In this document: piece by piece, positions 14,301-20,732 of the stretch | How the letters are laid out: every line of letters begins with the position of its first letter | Numbering within the stretch: position 1 is the stretch's first letter | Source of the DNA: Avisuccinivibrio_A sp964651505 | GTDB taxonomy: Bacteria > Pseudomonadota > Gammaproteobacteria > Enterobacterales > Succinivibrionaceae | Direction: 5' to 3' | DNA length: 20,732 bases | Assembly (NCBI GenBank): GCA_964651505.1 | Contig: CAZYXT010000035.1 | Span: forward strand, 1 to 20,732 | Notes under the pieces: model-generated | The model's database searches: none | The model's input: the letters and a program-made list of their open reading frames with translations, nothing else | Told to the model about the DNA's origin: nothing | Made by a program: the position numbers and the translations under genes

Positions 14301-14778
14301 TCTGCATCCAAAAAAAGGCGGGAACAGTGGCAATTTGAGATTGAGAAGGGGCTCTTTGCCCATGGGCGCCGTAAAGATCTTGAAGATCACAATCAGTGCT
14401 GCAGGCTTTGAACCTGAACAGGCTGCGCCCGCTCAAATTTAAGGTTGAAACTCTGTAAGAACCTGCCTCCCTTGATTTGAGCTCTTCTTCAAGCTGCAGC
14501 TTTTTTAAGCGATCGTTGTCCAAAAAGGCAGTTTTGAGGGCGGCCTGCTCCTGCGCGCTCAGCTCATCCCCGTCATACTCGTAAGAGCCCGCGGCAGTTC
14601 CGCGGTAGGCTACCTTGGAAAGGGCGGCCGAGGGGGTAAAATCCTGCGCAAATTCTTCGGCGGCGGCATCGGCTTCCTGCTGCCCGGGGAGGCCCCGGGA
14701 GTCTGACTCTGCCGCCCAGGGCGCAGCGGGCACCAAGACCGACAAACACAGCGTTAGCAGCAAAGGGGGGCACTTCAT
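11392..14778 (-). CDS. Autotransporter-passenger-like protein with C-terminal membrane anchor
   Basis: The 1128-residue exported protein starts at the ATG inside TGATG, where the preceding transpeptidase gene stops; a longer frame to 14802 exists. The signal peptide is MKCPPLLLTLCLSVLVPAAP (mature from about 22). Residues 110-400 resemble the metalloprotease-like region of some bacterial autotransporters. The place of the zinc motif HExxHxLGI reads YGALQMAVMARLLGIS (299-314), lacking both His and Glu, so activity is unlikely. An acidic linker (about 415-560) is followed by LSLLCDLGYKLDMREFYG (601-618). After that comes a Gly/Ser-rich beta-helix-like stretch (about 670-830) with repeated ILSEGSGSVGIRMDG-like turns. 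There is no beta-barrel and no terminal Phe. The end is a four-Cys patch (about 1072-1090) and one transmembrane helix (about 1097-1119) with a short basic tail. Function is unknown. Confidence 0.8.
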   Translation of the reverse strand: MKCPPLLLTLCLSVLVPAAPWAAESDSRGLPGQQEADAAAEEFAQDFTPSAALSKVAYRGTAAGSYEYDGDELSAQEQAALKTAFLDNDRLKKLQLEEELKSREAGSYRVSTLNLSGRSLFRFKACSTDCDLQDLYGAHGQRAPSQSQIATVPAFFWMQSNFYNDYLGYMLRFEDLPFDLLMIPAVFASGEDYNFKIFSDVIKSGPLSGVSRVQSALQNMKGDPDFAGDKDEKQESAAPSSLLDILALQKDNGHNKDLGAPEQGYALVHYSLPNAQVQKQGAFRGFKSAVPRNHGTIDYGALQMAVMARLLGISSQTGRTELSSPLSLFDKLLYVRALGRNLKAGDTLKSLVQRCDFVQGPCGLYAQGPYAVTLQEQDLAALDELNRERGLDFALKQPARASWQKDNAGLSASSALNKTDLEGTVSSVSYKADEEGLNTTHDEPEALDAATGSLTLVFENEEEQILDNDDAQAGLHQRSQGLPKRLPRRHDQVEVRLNNPSDVPLIEDDEVIALNLNDKNPGAINRAFETFLGEDEQVPGTAFPDDWSWAQYSKLPETRGAAEKGLEILLEPYGKVYVNLDHTLLSDTGYVNYPTLVPQELSLLCDLGYKLDMREFYGNALTRSGSRQERLSYVNSQGYGLYEDGRINLKRPSQVPLGTGFLAMTSHADLRQDADILSEGSGSVGIRMDGSFNTLTIPEQTVVRMTGPGSSGIAFTYGRFNALSLDGSVSSSGDDSVGLLCDFGSNLYSNLKEYRGSYQRNSTVLGRDLPLLPDLEGPLLSKINISGTLQGQKAAILISPSAMVEEINVTGRAVIQGDIISLFTPILAEQGDGFVIRTDVTRTMRDPAIQLPPASVAEDRHRGLDFIAEHLGTRLRLGPVRKDVQSAGTQKIAGDPAANILIDGNILGSNLFVEAMGGKIEITGQVRARTLMIENAVLRFAKENTHHLSRLLLGKNGVLDLVNGKSDLVMVGLGMAAGENACVKVDTDLTGKILDRIIIKGDLRSRFHQIKVEPGLKYDDLRRLQSSPLLMLSFVSDFVRNMNEILVPHGMTAAFPDHVWDSGGGFGREFRCTGRGCRIGAFVRNGEVCAGDEMHPWRYVLSALGLLLIIAGTYLYFSFQRNQHRIRD

Positions 14779-15701
14779 CAAAAGGCGACGGGATTGAGCC
14801 AAACCACCCGACCCGAGCGCTCGGTCAGAGCCTGCTTTAAGATATCTTGGTCAATGCGCGGATCGGCCATAAATTCCAAGTCTTCCTTGGTAAATTCAAA
14901 AGGCAGGTTTTCCATGGTCTCAAATTCGTCTTCTGATTTGGACAAAGGCTGATGCACCTCGATGTATAAATTGCCGAATTGATCTTCGCCATATTTGACG
15001 GGGCGATTGATAAACTGCACCCGCGTGCCGATGGGCACATTGTTGAACAGATACTCGATGTCTTCATTGCGCAGGCGCACGCAGCCGTGGCTTACTCTCA
15101 AGCCGATGCCAAAATCGGCATTGGTGCCGTGTATGGCATACAGGCGGCCGATATAGATGGCAAACAGGCCCATGGGGTTGTCAGGTCCTGCAGGCCACAC
15201 CGCAGGCAGCGTCTCGCCGCGGGCACGGTATTCCTCATGCATCTTGGCCGTGGGGGTCCAGGTGGGATTGGCCCTCTTGCGCTCGACCTTGGTGGTCCAA
15301 TCCAAGGGAGTGTCGGTGCCAAGCTGTCCGATGCCGATGGGCAGCACGTCGACCAGATCGTCGTGGTAATAATAAAGGCGCATCTCAGGGGAATTGACGA
15401 TGATCCCCTCGCGTTTGGCATCAGGCAAAATGGCCCGGTTGGGAATGATAAGATTGGTGCCGTTCAAAGGCACAATGGGATCGGCCTTGGGATTGGCCTC
15501 AATCATGTTGGACAGACCCAACTGGTATTGAGCGGCCACATACTCAAGCGTGGTGGTGCCTTCTTTGTCCACAAGATAGGTGTCTTCTGCCCCCACCACC
15601 GCAGTGTTTTCATCAATCTGATAGGTAATGCCAAAGGCACACAGGGACAAAGCCCACAGCATTCCGCCTGCAAAAGCGCTTTTTAACATGACAGACCCCA
15701 T
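14778..15701 (-). CDS. L,D-transpeptidase (ErfK/YbiS/YcfS/YnhG type)
   Basis: The 307-residue periplasmic enzyme has a YkuD domain with HGTN (191-194) and SHGCVRL (204-210), in which Cys207 is the acyl-enzyme nucleophile. A LysM-like segment precedes it (about 40-92, LEYVAAQYQLGLSNMIEANP), for peptidoglycan binding. Family members form meso-DAP-meso-DAP crosslinks or attach lipoproteins such as Lpp to peptidoglycan; which applies here is unclear. An N-terminal signal sequence is present. The alternative ATG at 15689 (MLKSAFAGG) would give a tidier signal peptide. The C-terminal 60 residues are acidic and extend past the catalytic domain. The stop overlaps the next start as TGATG, so the transpeptidase and the passenger-like protein are translated together. 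Confidence 0.92.
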   Translation of the reverse strand: MGSVMLKSAFAGGMLWALSLCAFGITYQIDENTAVVGAEDTYLVDKEGTTTLEYVAAQYQLGLSNMIEANPKADPIVPLNGTNLIIPNRAILPDAKREGIIVNSPEMRLYYYHDDLVDVLPIGIGQLGTDTPLDWTTKVERKRANPTWTPTAKMHEEYRARGETLPAVWPAGPDNPMGLFAIYIGRLYAIHGTNADFGIGLRVSHGCVRLRNEDIEYLFNNVPIGTRVQFINRPVKYGEDQFGNLYIEVHQPLSKSEDEFETMENLPFEFTKEDLEFMADPRIDQDILKQALTERSGRVVWLNPVAF

Positions 15702-15719
15702 ACCTGGTGATTTGTGACC

Positions 15720-15728
15720 ATTATAACA
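15720..15728 (-). promoter_or_regulatory. Extended -10 promoter of the transpeptidase gene
   Basis: The minus strand reads TGTTATAAT, a perfect -10 box with the TG extension, 19 bases from the first ATG. No good -35 box is seen, as is common for extended -10 promoters. It probably drives both minus-strand genes. Confidence 0.65.
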
Positions 15729-15885
15729 AAATTACCCTGCAAGGTTGTGGGCTTGGCAGGATGAACGCCTACAAGCGGGTGGCTCAAGAGTCAGCTGCCC
15801 GGGGCGACCCGGGGTTGAAAGCACTTTTCGGCAAAGCTTTCCTTTGCTGTTTAACCTTTTGATAAAAGGGTATACTGCAAAGCGT

Positions 15886-15914
15886 TTTGCATCACGGAGC
15901 GCTCCTTTGCATCA
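15886..15914 (+). promoter_or_regulatory. Direct repeats around a palindrome at the EamA gene start
   Basis: TTTGCATCA occurs at 15886-15894 and again at 15906-15914, overlapping the ATG. The palindrome GGAGCGCTCC (15896-15905) lies between them. The palindrome contains the only GGAG ribosome-binding-like sequence, so pairing or protein binding here could limit translation. A TATACT box at 15871-15876 may be the -10 element. Confidence 0.4.
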
Positions 15915-16819
15915 TGTTTGAGCTCAGACAATCTTTATTGCTGTTTATCACCGCCTCCATCTGGGGCTCGGGCTTTATAGGACAGAGCGTCGGCATGGAT
16001 CATGTCGATCCCTTCACCTTTACCTTTTTTAGAACCCTGATCGGGGGATTGGTGCTGCTGCCTGTCATCTATCTGATGGGCAAAAGACAAAGCGCCATCG
16101 CGGGCATAAAGAGCAAAACCGGCCGCAAAGCCTTGCTGATGGGATCTTTGTGCTGCGGGGCCTGTTTGATTGCCGCCGAGTCTTTTCAGCAATTTGGGCT
16201 CAAATTTAACACCGACGCGGGCAAAGCAGGCTTTATTACTTCGATGTACATCATCTTTGTGCCCCTTATCAGCGTTTTGTCAGGCAAAAAACTGCGCCGC
16301 GCGGTGATCGTCGCCCTCATCTTGTCGGTCACGGGTTTGTATCTTTTGTGCATCAAAGACGAGCTTAAGTTTGAGCTTGGCGACACGATGGTTTTGATCT
16401 GCGCGCTGCTCTTTGCCGTGCACATTCTGGTCATCTCCCGCTTCGTCGATAAAGTTGACGGGGTGCAGCTCTCCTGCGGACAGTTCTTCATAGCCTCCGC
16501 CATAGGGCTGGTGCTCATGCTTGTGCACGATGATCTGAGCCTTGAGGGGTTAAAAGGGGCGGCTCCTGCCATTTTGTATGTGGGCATCATGTCAAACGGC
16601 GTGGCCTATACGCTGCAGATCGTGGGCCAAAGGGGCATGAACCCTACCGTGGCCACCATCATTTTGTCCTTGGAGTCTGTCATGGCCGTGATCTTTGGCA
16701 GCCTGTGCTTAGACGAGCAGATGAGCTTAAGAGAGCTTATCGGCTGCGCCATCATGCTGTGTGCGGTGATCATTGCCCAATTGCCGCAAGCGCGCAAAGC
16801 CCCGAAGATGCCTCAATAG
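15914..16819 (+). CDS. EamA/DMT-superfamily transporter
   Basis: The 301-residue inner-membrane protein has about ten hydrophobic helices arranged as two EamA repeats. The first begins ITASIWGSGFIGQSVGM, with FTFFRTLIGGLVLLP after it. The second carries SNGVAYTLQIVGQRGMNP and ILSLESVMAVIFGSLCLDEQ, which are typical of drug/metabolite transporters. The substrate cannot be told from sequence; members export amino acids or other metabolites. I chose the ATG at 15914 because it starts right before the first helix. A TTG at 15887 would add nine residues. The gene stands alone, divergent from the transpeptidase and convergent with tRNA-Thr. Confidence 0.88.
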   Translation: MFELRQSLLLFITASIWGSGFIGQSVGMDHVDPFTFTFFRTLIGGLVLLPVIYLMGKRQSAIAGIKSKTGRKALLMGSLCCGACLIAAESFQQFGLKFNTDAGKAGFITSMYIIFVPLISVLSGKKLRRAVIVALILSVTGLYLLCIKDELKFELGDTMVLICALLFAVHILVISRFVDKVDGVQLSCGQFFIASAIGLVLMLVHDDLSLEGLKGAAPAILYVGIMSNGVAYTLQIVGQRGMNPTVATIILSLESVMAVIFGSLCLDEQMSLRELIGCAIMLCAVIIAQLPQARKAPKMPQ

Positions 16820-16886
16820 CAACAAAAGTTCTTAAAGACTTAAAGAAAAGATGGCGATAAGGGGAATTTAAAGAGGCAGGAAGCGA

Positions 16887-16962
16887 TGGTGCTGACTGGG
16901 AGGCTCGAACTCCCGACCTATTGATTACGAATCAATTGCTCTACCAACTGAGCCAAGTCAGC
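16887..16962 (-). tRNA. tRNA-Thr (CGU)
   Basis: The 76-base gene includes CCA. The reverse strand starts GCTGACTTGGCTCAGTTGG, the anticodon loop ATTCGTAAT carries CGT, and the T-arm has AGTTCGAGCC. All stems pair. It corresponds to E. coli thrW. It is a single-gene unit with its own promoter. Confidence 0.95.
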
Positions 16963-16973
16963 AACCGGCCAGA

Positions 16974-17002
16974 ATTATATTATATAAATCAACCCTTGGC
17001 AA
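16974..17002 (-). promoter_or_regulatory. Promoter of tRNA-Thr
   Basis: On the minus strand TTGCCA (16997-17002) and a perfect TATAAT (16974-16979) lie 17 bases apart, just upstream of the tRNA. Confidence 0.8.
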
Positions 17003-17082
17003 ATCTCTGATCGCATTAACCAAAATTCTCGGCATTTGACTGCTGCAATCTTAAAAGAGGTCTTTTGCCTGCCCCAAACGCA

Positions 17083-17111
17083 AGATCCCGAAGGCAGTCC
17101 TTTCGGGATCT
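17083..17111 (-). terminator. Terminator hairpin of porin 1
   Basis: AGATCCCGAA (minus strand from 17111) pairs perfectly over 10 bp with TTCGGGATCT (ending 17083), around a 9-base loop. The T-tract after it is weak (TTGCGTTTG). It lies 33 bases past the porin stop. Confidence 0.65.
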
Positions 17112-17143
17112 CAAAGTTCAAAGACTATGAACTTAAGCGTTCA

Positions 17144-18343
17144 TTAGAAGGTGTAACGAGCGCCGATGGAGAAGATGTTCTCGTCATAGCTGTAAACGCC
17201 GTTTGAGAAGAGCTCAAAGTTATCTCTATCGCCATCATCTGTGCCTGCGTCAAAGCGGGCTTCCAACCACAGCAGGAAGTTGGGGTTGACCTGATAGGTG
17301 ACGTAAACGGGGATGACATAGGCATTGGAGTCATCGGAGGGGTTGAGGGTACTCTTGATGAAGGAGGTGAACTCATAATCGATGTTCATCCACTCATAGC
17401 CGATGCTGGCGGTAACGCCGTTGGCAAAGCCGTAGGAGACGACAAACTCGACGCCGGTGACATCGTACTCAGAGGCTAAAAAATTCTCATACAGATCGAA
17501 GTGGCGGGCATTGGCGGTCAGGCCTAAGTACAGGCCGTCATTTAACTTGCCCCAGCTGACGGAGGCAGCCCACTGATAGTAGGAGTCGTAAAAGTTGCCT
17601 AAATAAGCATCTTCGCCGCCAATCTTGTAAGCGCCGTCATTGCGGCCCTGGAATTCGGCTCCGCCGAAACCTGCGCGAATGGAGATCGGTCCGAACAGCA
17701 CATCAGGGGTGGTATAGCCTACGGAAGCAGCGTACGAGTACTTGATATCGGCAGACTCGGAGTCAAAATCGACTAAAAGGCCATTTTCGTCATAGATGGC
17801 TTCGGCCAAGAAGGCGCCGTCAACCTGCTGGCCGTCCTTGGCGGTGCCGAAGGTCACATTGACATCGAGGCCGTAGCCTGACCAATAGTAGCCGATCATG
17901 CCGTTGCGGCGATCGTCGTTACCCAGCTGGCCTACGCAGCCCCAGTCGTCGAAAATATCGGTGACTTCAACTACGTACTTGACGGCATCCTCAAACTTGC
18001 CGGCCTTCACCATGCCGTAAGGTCCGAAATCGACGCCTACCCACAGATAACGGGAATCAAAAGTATCGTAACCGTCGCTGTCGGCCATGTTCCACTCGGC
18101 ATGGGCAAAACCTGCAATGCCGTCGGTCAGCTGAGTGCGCAAATCCAAGCCCAGACGGCCGGAGCCTACAACATTGCCGTCATTGGCATCATTATTATTG
18201 GCGCCGCTGTTGTGAGAATAGTAGACAGCCTGAATACGGCCGTAGATGTCCATGGAGGTGCCGTCTTTGTCATAAACGTTGGCGGCCATGACAGATGAGG
18301 AGGCAAATGCTGCCACTGCAAGAGCTAATAAAGACTTCTTCAT
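17144..18343 (-). CDS. Outer-membrane porin (general, Gram-negative type), paralogue 1
   Basis: The 399-residue protein forms a water-filled outer-membrane beta-barrel for small solutes. The signal peptide is MKKSLLALAVAAFASSSVMA, followed by NVYDKDGTSMDIYGRIQAVY, the first barrel strand of OmpC-like porins. Alternating amphipathic strands run to the terminal IFSIGARYTF, whose final Phe is the usual Bam-recognition residue. The start at 18343 is preferred over the ATG at 18358. GGGA lies nine bases before it, in the same spacing as in the neighbouring paralogue. That paralogue lies directly upstream and shares most strands, so a tandem duplication is likely. The differences lie mainly in the loop regions. 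Confidence 0.9.
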   Translation of the reverse strand: MKKSLLALAVAAFASSSVMAANVYDKDGTSMDIYGRIQAVYYSHNSGANNNDANDGNVVGSGRLGLDLRTQLTDGIAGFAHAEWNMADSDGYDTFDSRYLWVGVDFGPYGMVKAGKFEDAVKYVVEVTDIFDDWGCVGQLGNDDRRNGMIGYYWSGYGLDVNVTFGTAKDGQQVDGAFLAEAIYDENGLLVDFDSESADIKYSYAASVGYTTPDVLFGPISIRAGFGGAEFQGRNDGAYKIGGEDAYLGNFYDSYYQWAASVSWGKLNDGLYLGLTANARHFDLYENFLASEYDVTGVEFVVSYGFANGVTASIGYEWMNIDYEFTSFIKSTLNPSDDSNAYVIPVYVTYQVNPNFLLWLEARFDAGTDDGDRDNFELFSNGVYSYDENIFSIGARYTF

Positions 18344-18417
18344 GATAACAAATCCCATTTAATAAATTCATGAAATGAAAGAAACTTGAGCAGCCAAAAG
18401 CTGCAAAGTTCCCTATA

Positions 18418-18433
18418 TGTGAACTATATCACA
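18418..18433 (-). promoter_or_regulatory. CRP-type binding site upstream of porin 1
   Basis: TGTGAACTATATCACA is a perfect TGTGA-N6-TCACA dyad with A/T-rich flanks, the consensus core for the cAMP receptor protein. It lies 75 bases from the porin start codon. Possible TTGATT and TATAGG boxes flank it on the minus strand, which would put the site in the promoter spacer. Whether CRP would activate or repress is therefore open. Confidence 0.7.
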
Positions 18434-18440
18434 AATCAAG

Positions 18441-18482
18441 AGTCTGTATAGAGACTGATCCAAAATATTCTTTACATGTAAA
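18441..18482. promoter_or_regulatory. Two further dyads upstream of porin 1
   Basis: AGTCT-N6-AGACT (18441-18456) lies seven bases from the CRP-type dyad. TTTACATGTAAA, a perfect 12-bp palindrome, is at 18471-18482. They may be operators for other regulators. No regulator can be named. Confidence 0.4.
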
Positions 18483-18578
18483 AAGGAAGACAGGACGGTG
18501 CGCGGTTCAATCAGGGATGAATCTTTTGTGCACCAAAAGCGGAATTTAAGTTTTGTTTTGTGAAGCAGGATCATGCCG

Positions 18579-18609
18579 CAAAAACAGAAAACCCCGGACT
18601 GGCCGGGGT
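18579..18609 (-). terminator. Intrinsic terminator of porin 2
   Basis: On the minus strand ACCCCGG and CCGGGGT (plus 18603-18609 and 18591-18597) form a GC-rich 7-bp stem with a 5-base loop. It is followed by TTTCTGTTTTTG. It lies 25 bases beyond the stop, so the two porins are separate transcription units. Confidence 0.85.
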
Positions 18610-18633
18610 CATATCGGTTATGCCGATACAAGA

Positions 18634-19788
18634 TTAGAACATGTAGCGAGCGCCAATGGAGAAGATGTTCTCGCAGTTGTTCCAGTAAACGCCTTTGCTG
18701 ACATCGTCGAAGTCCTTGTTGGAATTGTCATCCTCGTCGGTGCCGACATCGAAGCGAGCTTCAGCCCAAATGCGGAAGTTGGGGTTGATCTGGTACTTGA
18801 CGTAAACAGGAATGGTGTAGGCATCAACGTCAGCAGAGGCCCTGCCGTCGGTAACGCCATCACGGTCGATGTTCATCCACTCATAGCCGATGCTGGTGGT
18901 AACGCCGTTGGCAAAGCCGTAGGACACTACAAACTCGACGCCGGTTACGGTGTAATCACCGTAGTCGCTGCCGCTGAGCATGTCAAAATCACGCTGATTG
19001 CCCATCAAGGCAATGTACAGACCGTTGTCCAGACGGCCCCAAGACAATGAAGCGGCCCATTGAGTGTAGGAGTCATAATCGTTGCCCCTGTAATCGTCTG
19101 CATCACCTTCGTCTTGGAACTGGGCGCCGCCGAAGCCTACCTTAAAGGAGATCGGCCCGAACAATACGTCAGGCGAGGTGTAGCCTGCAGATAATGCATA
19201 GGAATACTTGATGTCAACCGCTTCGGCACCATCCTCGCCGTAGAAAGCACCATCAACCTGCTGATCATCCTTGGCGGTGCCGAAGGTGGCATTAACGTCA
19301 ACGCCATAGCCCTTCCAGTAGTAGCCGATCATGCCGGCGCGACGGTCGTCGTTGCCCATCTGGCCGCGGCAACCCCAGTCATCAAAGATATCGGTAGGGG
19401 CAGTTACATACTGAACGGCATCTCTGAACCTGCCGGCCTTCAATACGCCAAATTGACCAAAGTCGGCACCTACCCACAAATCACGAACATCAAAGCTTTC
19501 CTTTTTATCGCCGTCGGCTACGTTCCACTCGACGAAAGCTATGCCTGCGATGCCGTCGGTCAGCTGAGTGCGCAGATCAATGTTCAAACGGCCGGTAGCG
19601 GTAATGTTGCCGTCATTGGAATCGGTGCTCTTGTTCTCGCCGGAGTTGTGAGAATAGTAAACAGCCTGCATACGGCCGCCGATGGCCATGGTGGTGCCAT
19701 CTTTGTCATATACCGTAAAAGCAGAAGCAGATGAAATAGAAGCTGCTGCAAAGGCAGCAACAGATAAAGCTAACAGAGACTTCTTCAT
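18634..19788 (-). CDS. Outer-membrane porin (general, Gram-negative type), paralogue 2
   Basis: The 384-residue porin has signal peptide MKKSLLALSVAAFAAASISS plus ASA, and the mature protein starts near FTVYDKDGTTMAIGGRMQAV. It shares long blocks with paralogue 1, for example TQLTDGIAG, IFDDWGC, NDDRR, MIGYYW, DVLFGPIS and TGVEFVVSYGFANGV. It ends IFSIGARYMF. Differences concentrate where barrel loops would be, suggesting altered pore or surface properties. Cys residues in DDWGC(V/R)GQ are kept in both and are unusual for enterobacterial porins. GGGA lies nine bases before the ATG. It has its own terminator. Confidence 0.9.
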   Translation of the reverse strand: MKKSLLALSVAAFAAASISSASAFTVYDKDGTTMAIGGRMQAVYYSHNSGENKSTDSNDGNITATGRLNIDLRTQLTDGIAGIAFVEWNVADGDKKESFDVRDLWVGADFGQFGVLKAGRFRDAVQYVTAPTDIFDDWGCRGQMGNDDRRAGMIGYYWKGYGVDVNATFGTAKDDQQVDGAFYGEDGAEAVDIKYSYALSAGYTSPDVLFGPISFKVGFGGAQFQDEGDADDYRGNDYDSYTQWAASLSWGRLDNGLYIALMGNQRDFDMLSGSDYGDYTVTGVEFVVSYGFANGVTTSIGYEWMNIDRDGVTDGRASADVDAYTIPVYVKYQINPNFRIWAEARFDVGTDEDDNSNKDFDDVSKGVYWNNCENIFSIGARYMF

Positions 19789-20141
19789 TTTTGCTAAATC
19801 CCGAAAATATAATAGTTTGTGCTATTAGGAGGCATTCCCAACAAATTGAAAGTCAACAATTGCCTCAAGCTGTTTCATTTTAGCATTAATCGTTTTGTCA
19901 GAGAAATAAAATTTGGTCAAAAAATAAGCAAAAATTGAGCAAAATGACAACATATGTGAATATTTGCAAACTGCATCACAATAATTGTTAAAGCCCGCGG
20001 GAACTTTTATAAACTCTTTTTATCGGGTCAGGCTTATAGCTTCTATCAGCAGATTTTCATGACAAACAAGCCTGTTTAGGCAACTGTCTTTGCAAGAAAA
20101 AAAAACCTCTCGTATTGCCAACTTCAGATAACATATCATTA
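19789..20141. other. Upstream region of porin 2
   Basis: No gene is seen. A 6-bp hairpin (TAATAG/CTATTA, loop 6) lies at 19810-19827 in the likely leader. On the minus strand CAATTGTTG and CAATTTGTTG form an imperfect direct repeat within 19839-19862. At 19955-19980 TGTGA and TCACA half-sites are 16 bases apart. The right-hand part, TGCAA-N6-TCACA (19965-19980), is a degenerate CRP-like site. I could not settle on one promoter. The region is AT-rich. Confidence 0.4.
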
Positions 20142-20732
20142 TCTAATCCATGCAGCCCGCAAAGCCTTGTCCTGTCCTCGTTCTTAGGCACTTAACCCAC
20201 CTGATCAGAGGCGTTCCCGGCCACATCAAAATCAAACTTGCATTGTCAAAGCCAGATCCATTTGTTAAAGTAACATTAATCCCTGGGGTGTTTGCCAGTC
20301 GTTGGTGCCCTGAGCCGATACTACTAGATTGGGATGGCTTCTTTGCGCTAGTGAGCAGGCCGCAGATGTTCTGCGGAAGCCTAAAGTTCAATAGTTGTCC
20401 CCTTTGGACTTCCTGGTTCATGGAGTCCCTCACACGGCAGCGGCATTGCCGGGGAGTAGAGCTCGAACGGTTCTTTTCAAGTCGCACCCCTTTAATCTTC
20501 CCTTGGCTTGTCCCAATCCTGTATTTTGCCTCGTCCGTCAAGTTCTTAACCTTGAAGGCTGCTAGTTGAAACGCATATAGTCTAAGAGATCACATTTTAG
20601 CGCCTGCCTCCGAGTGGGCCAAGTTAGCAAAATATATACTAGTAGTTACGCATGAACCTCCGCCATTTTGAGACTGCCCCGGGAGGTCCTGCCTCTTTTT
20701 GTATTGGAGTGCCAATTAATACCGGCCAGTTT
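20142..20732. other. Unassigned block with overlapping antisense frames and hairpins
   Basis: Open frames of 139 codons (20150-20569, plus) and 132 codons (20143-20541, minus) cover the same bases. Neither has a convincing ribosome-binding site, signal or family motif. Hairpins include CCGCAG/CTGCGG with a 5-base loop (20360-20376) and CGGCA/TGCCG (20435-20451). Dense stems together with two long frames suggest a structured RNA or a fragment of a mobile element rather than a protein gene. The window ends before its right border, so it stays unassigned. Confidence 0.3.

Noticed and set aside
11392..14778. Active secreted metalloprotease
   Set aside because: The position of the zinc-binding HExxH motif has neither His nor Glu.
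14979..15686. 235-codon plus-strand open frame
   Set aside because: It is antisense to the L,D-transpeptidase, whose catalytic motif is intact; no independent evidence supports it.
15798..15814. Hairpin formed by two CCCGGGG copies
   Set aside because: They are direct, not inverted, repeats with a 3-base gap and give no stable stem.
19955..19980. CRP site upstream of porin 2
   Set aside because: The TGTGA and TCACA halves are 16 bases apart instead of 6; only a degenerate site (TGCAA-N6-TCACA) can be proposed.
1..20732. CRISPR array
   Set aside because: No regularly spaced repeats were seen anywhere in the window.

Overview
The window looks like chromosomal DNA of a Gram-negative gammaproteobacterium. 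The evidence is the gene order miaB - phoH/ybeZ - ybeY - ybeX/corC - lnt, two trimeric-type outer-membrane porins ending in aromatic Phe, several lipoproteins, a periplasmic YgiW-like OB-fold protein, and tRNA genes of enterobacterial type. The family Succinivibrionaceae (Aeromonadales) is my best guess from the flavour of the porins and of the autotransporter-like protein. That guess is inference, not a search result. Layout: (1) 1-2264 is an AT-richer, accessory-looking stretch. It holds a small orphan gene, decayed sequence, a perfect 17-bp inverted repeat, and a two-gene unit made of a dCTP-deaminase-fold protein lacking the usual catalytic residues plus a two-helix membrane protein. It abuts the 3' end of a tRNA-Met gene. 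(2) 2265-2576 is a tRNA operon (Met-CAU, Gln-CUG, Gln-UUG) on the minus strand with a near-consensus promoter. (3) 2831-4584 encodes three consecutive small lipoproteins, one of only 45 residues, and a convergent periplasmic OB-fold protein. (4) 4767-5570 is a Fic toxin-antitoxin module with a 53-residue VbhA/FicA-type antitoxin. Its toxin gene ends four bases before miaB. (5) 5575-11350 is the conserved run for tRNA modification (MiaB), ribosome/RNA quality control (PhoH-like, YbeY), YbeX and lipoprotein N-acylation (Lnt). Lnt would mature the lipoproteins encoded upstream. (6) 11392-15701 is a minus-strand pair: an L,D-transpeptidase translationally coupled (TGATG) to a 1128-residue protein. 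The latter resembles an autotransporter passenger but ends in one transmembrane helix rather than a beta-barrel. (7) 15914-16819 is an EamA transporter. (8) 16887-16962 is tRNA-Thr(CGU). (9) 17144-19788 holds two paralogous porins in tandem on the minus strand, each with its own terminator-like hairpin. The region upstream of the first has a perfect CRP-type dyad and two more dyads. (10) 19789-20732 has no gene I recognise. Only hairpins and two overlapping antisense open frames are visible there. The best candidates for something undescribed are the Dcd-like/membrane pair (958-2024) and the barrel-less passenger coupled to a cell-wall transpeptidase (11392-15701).
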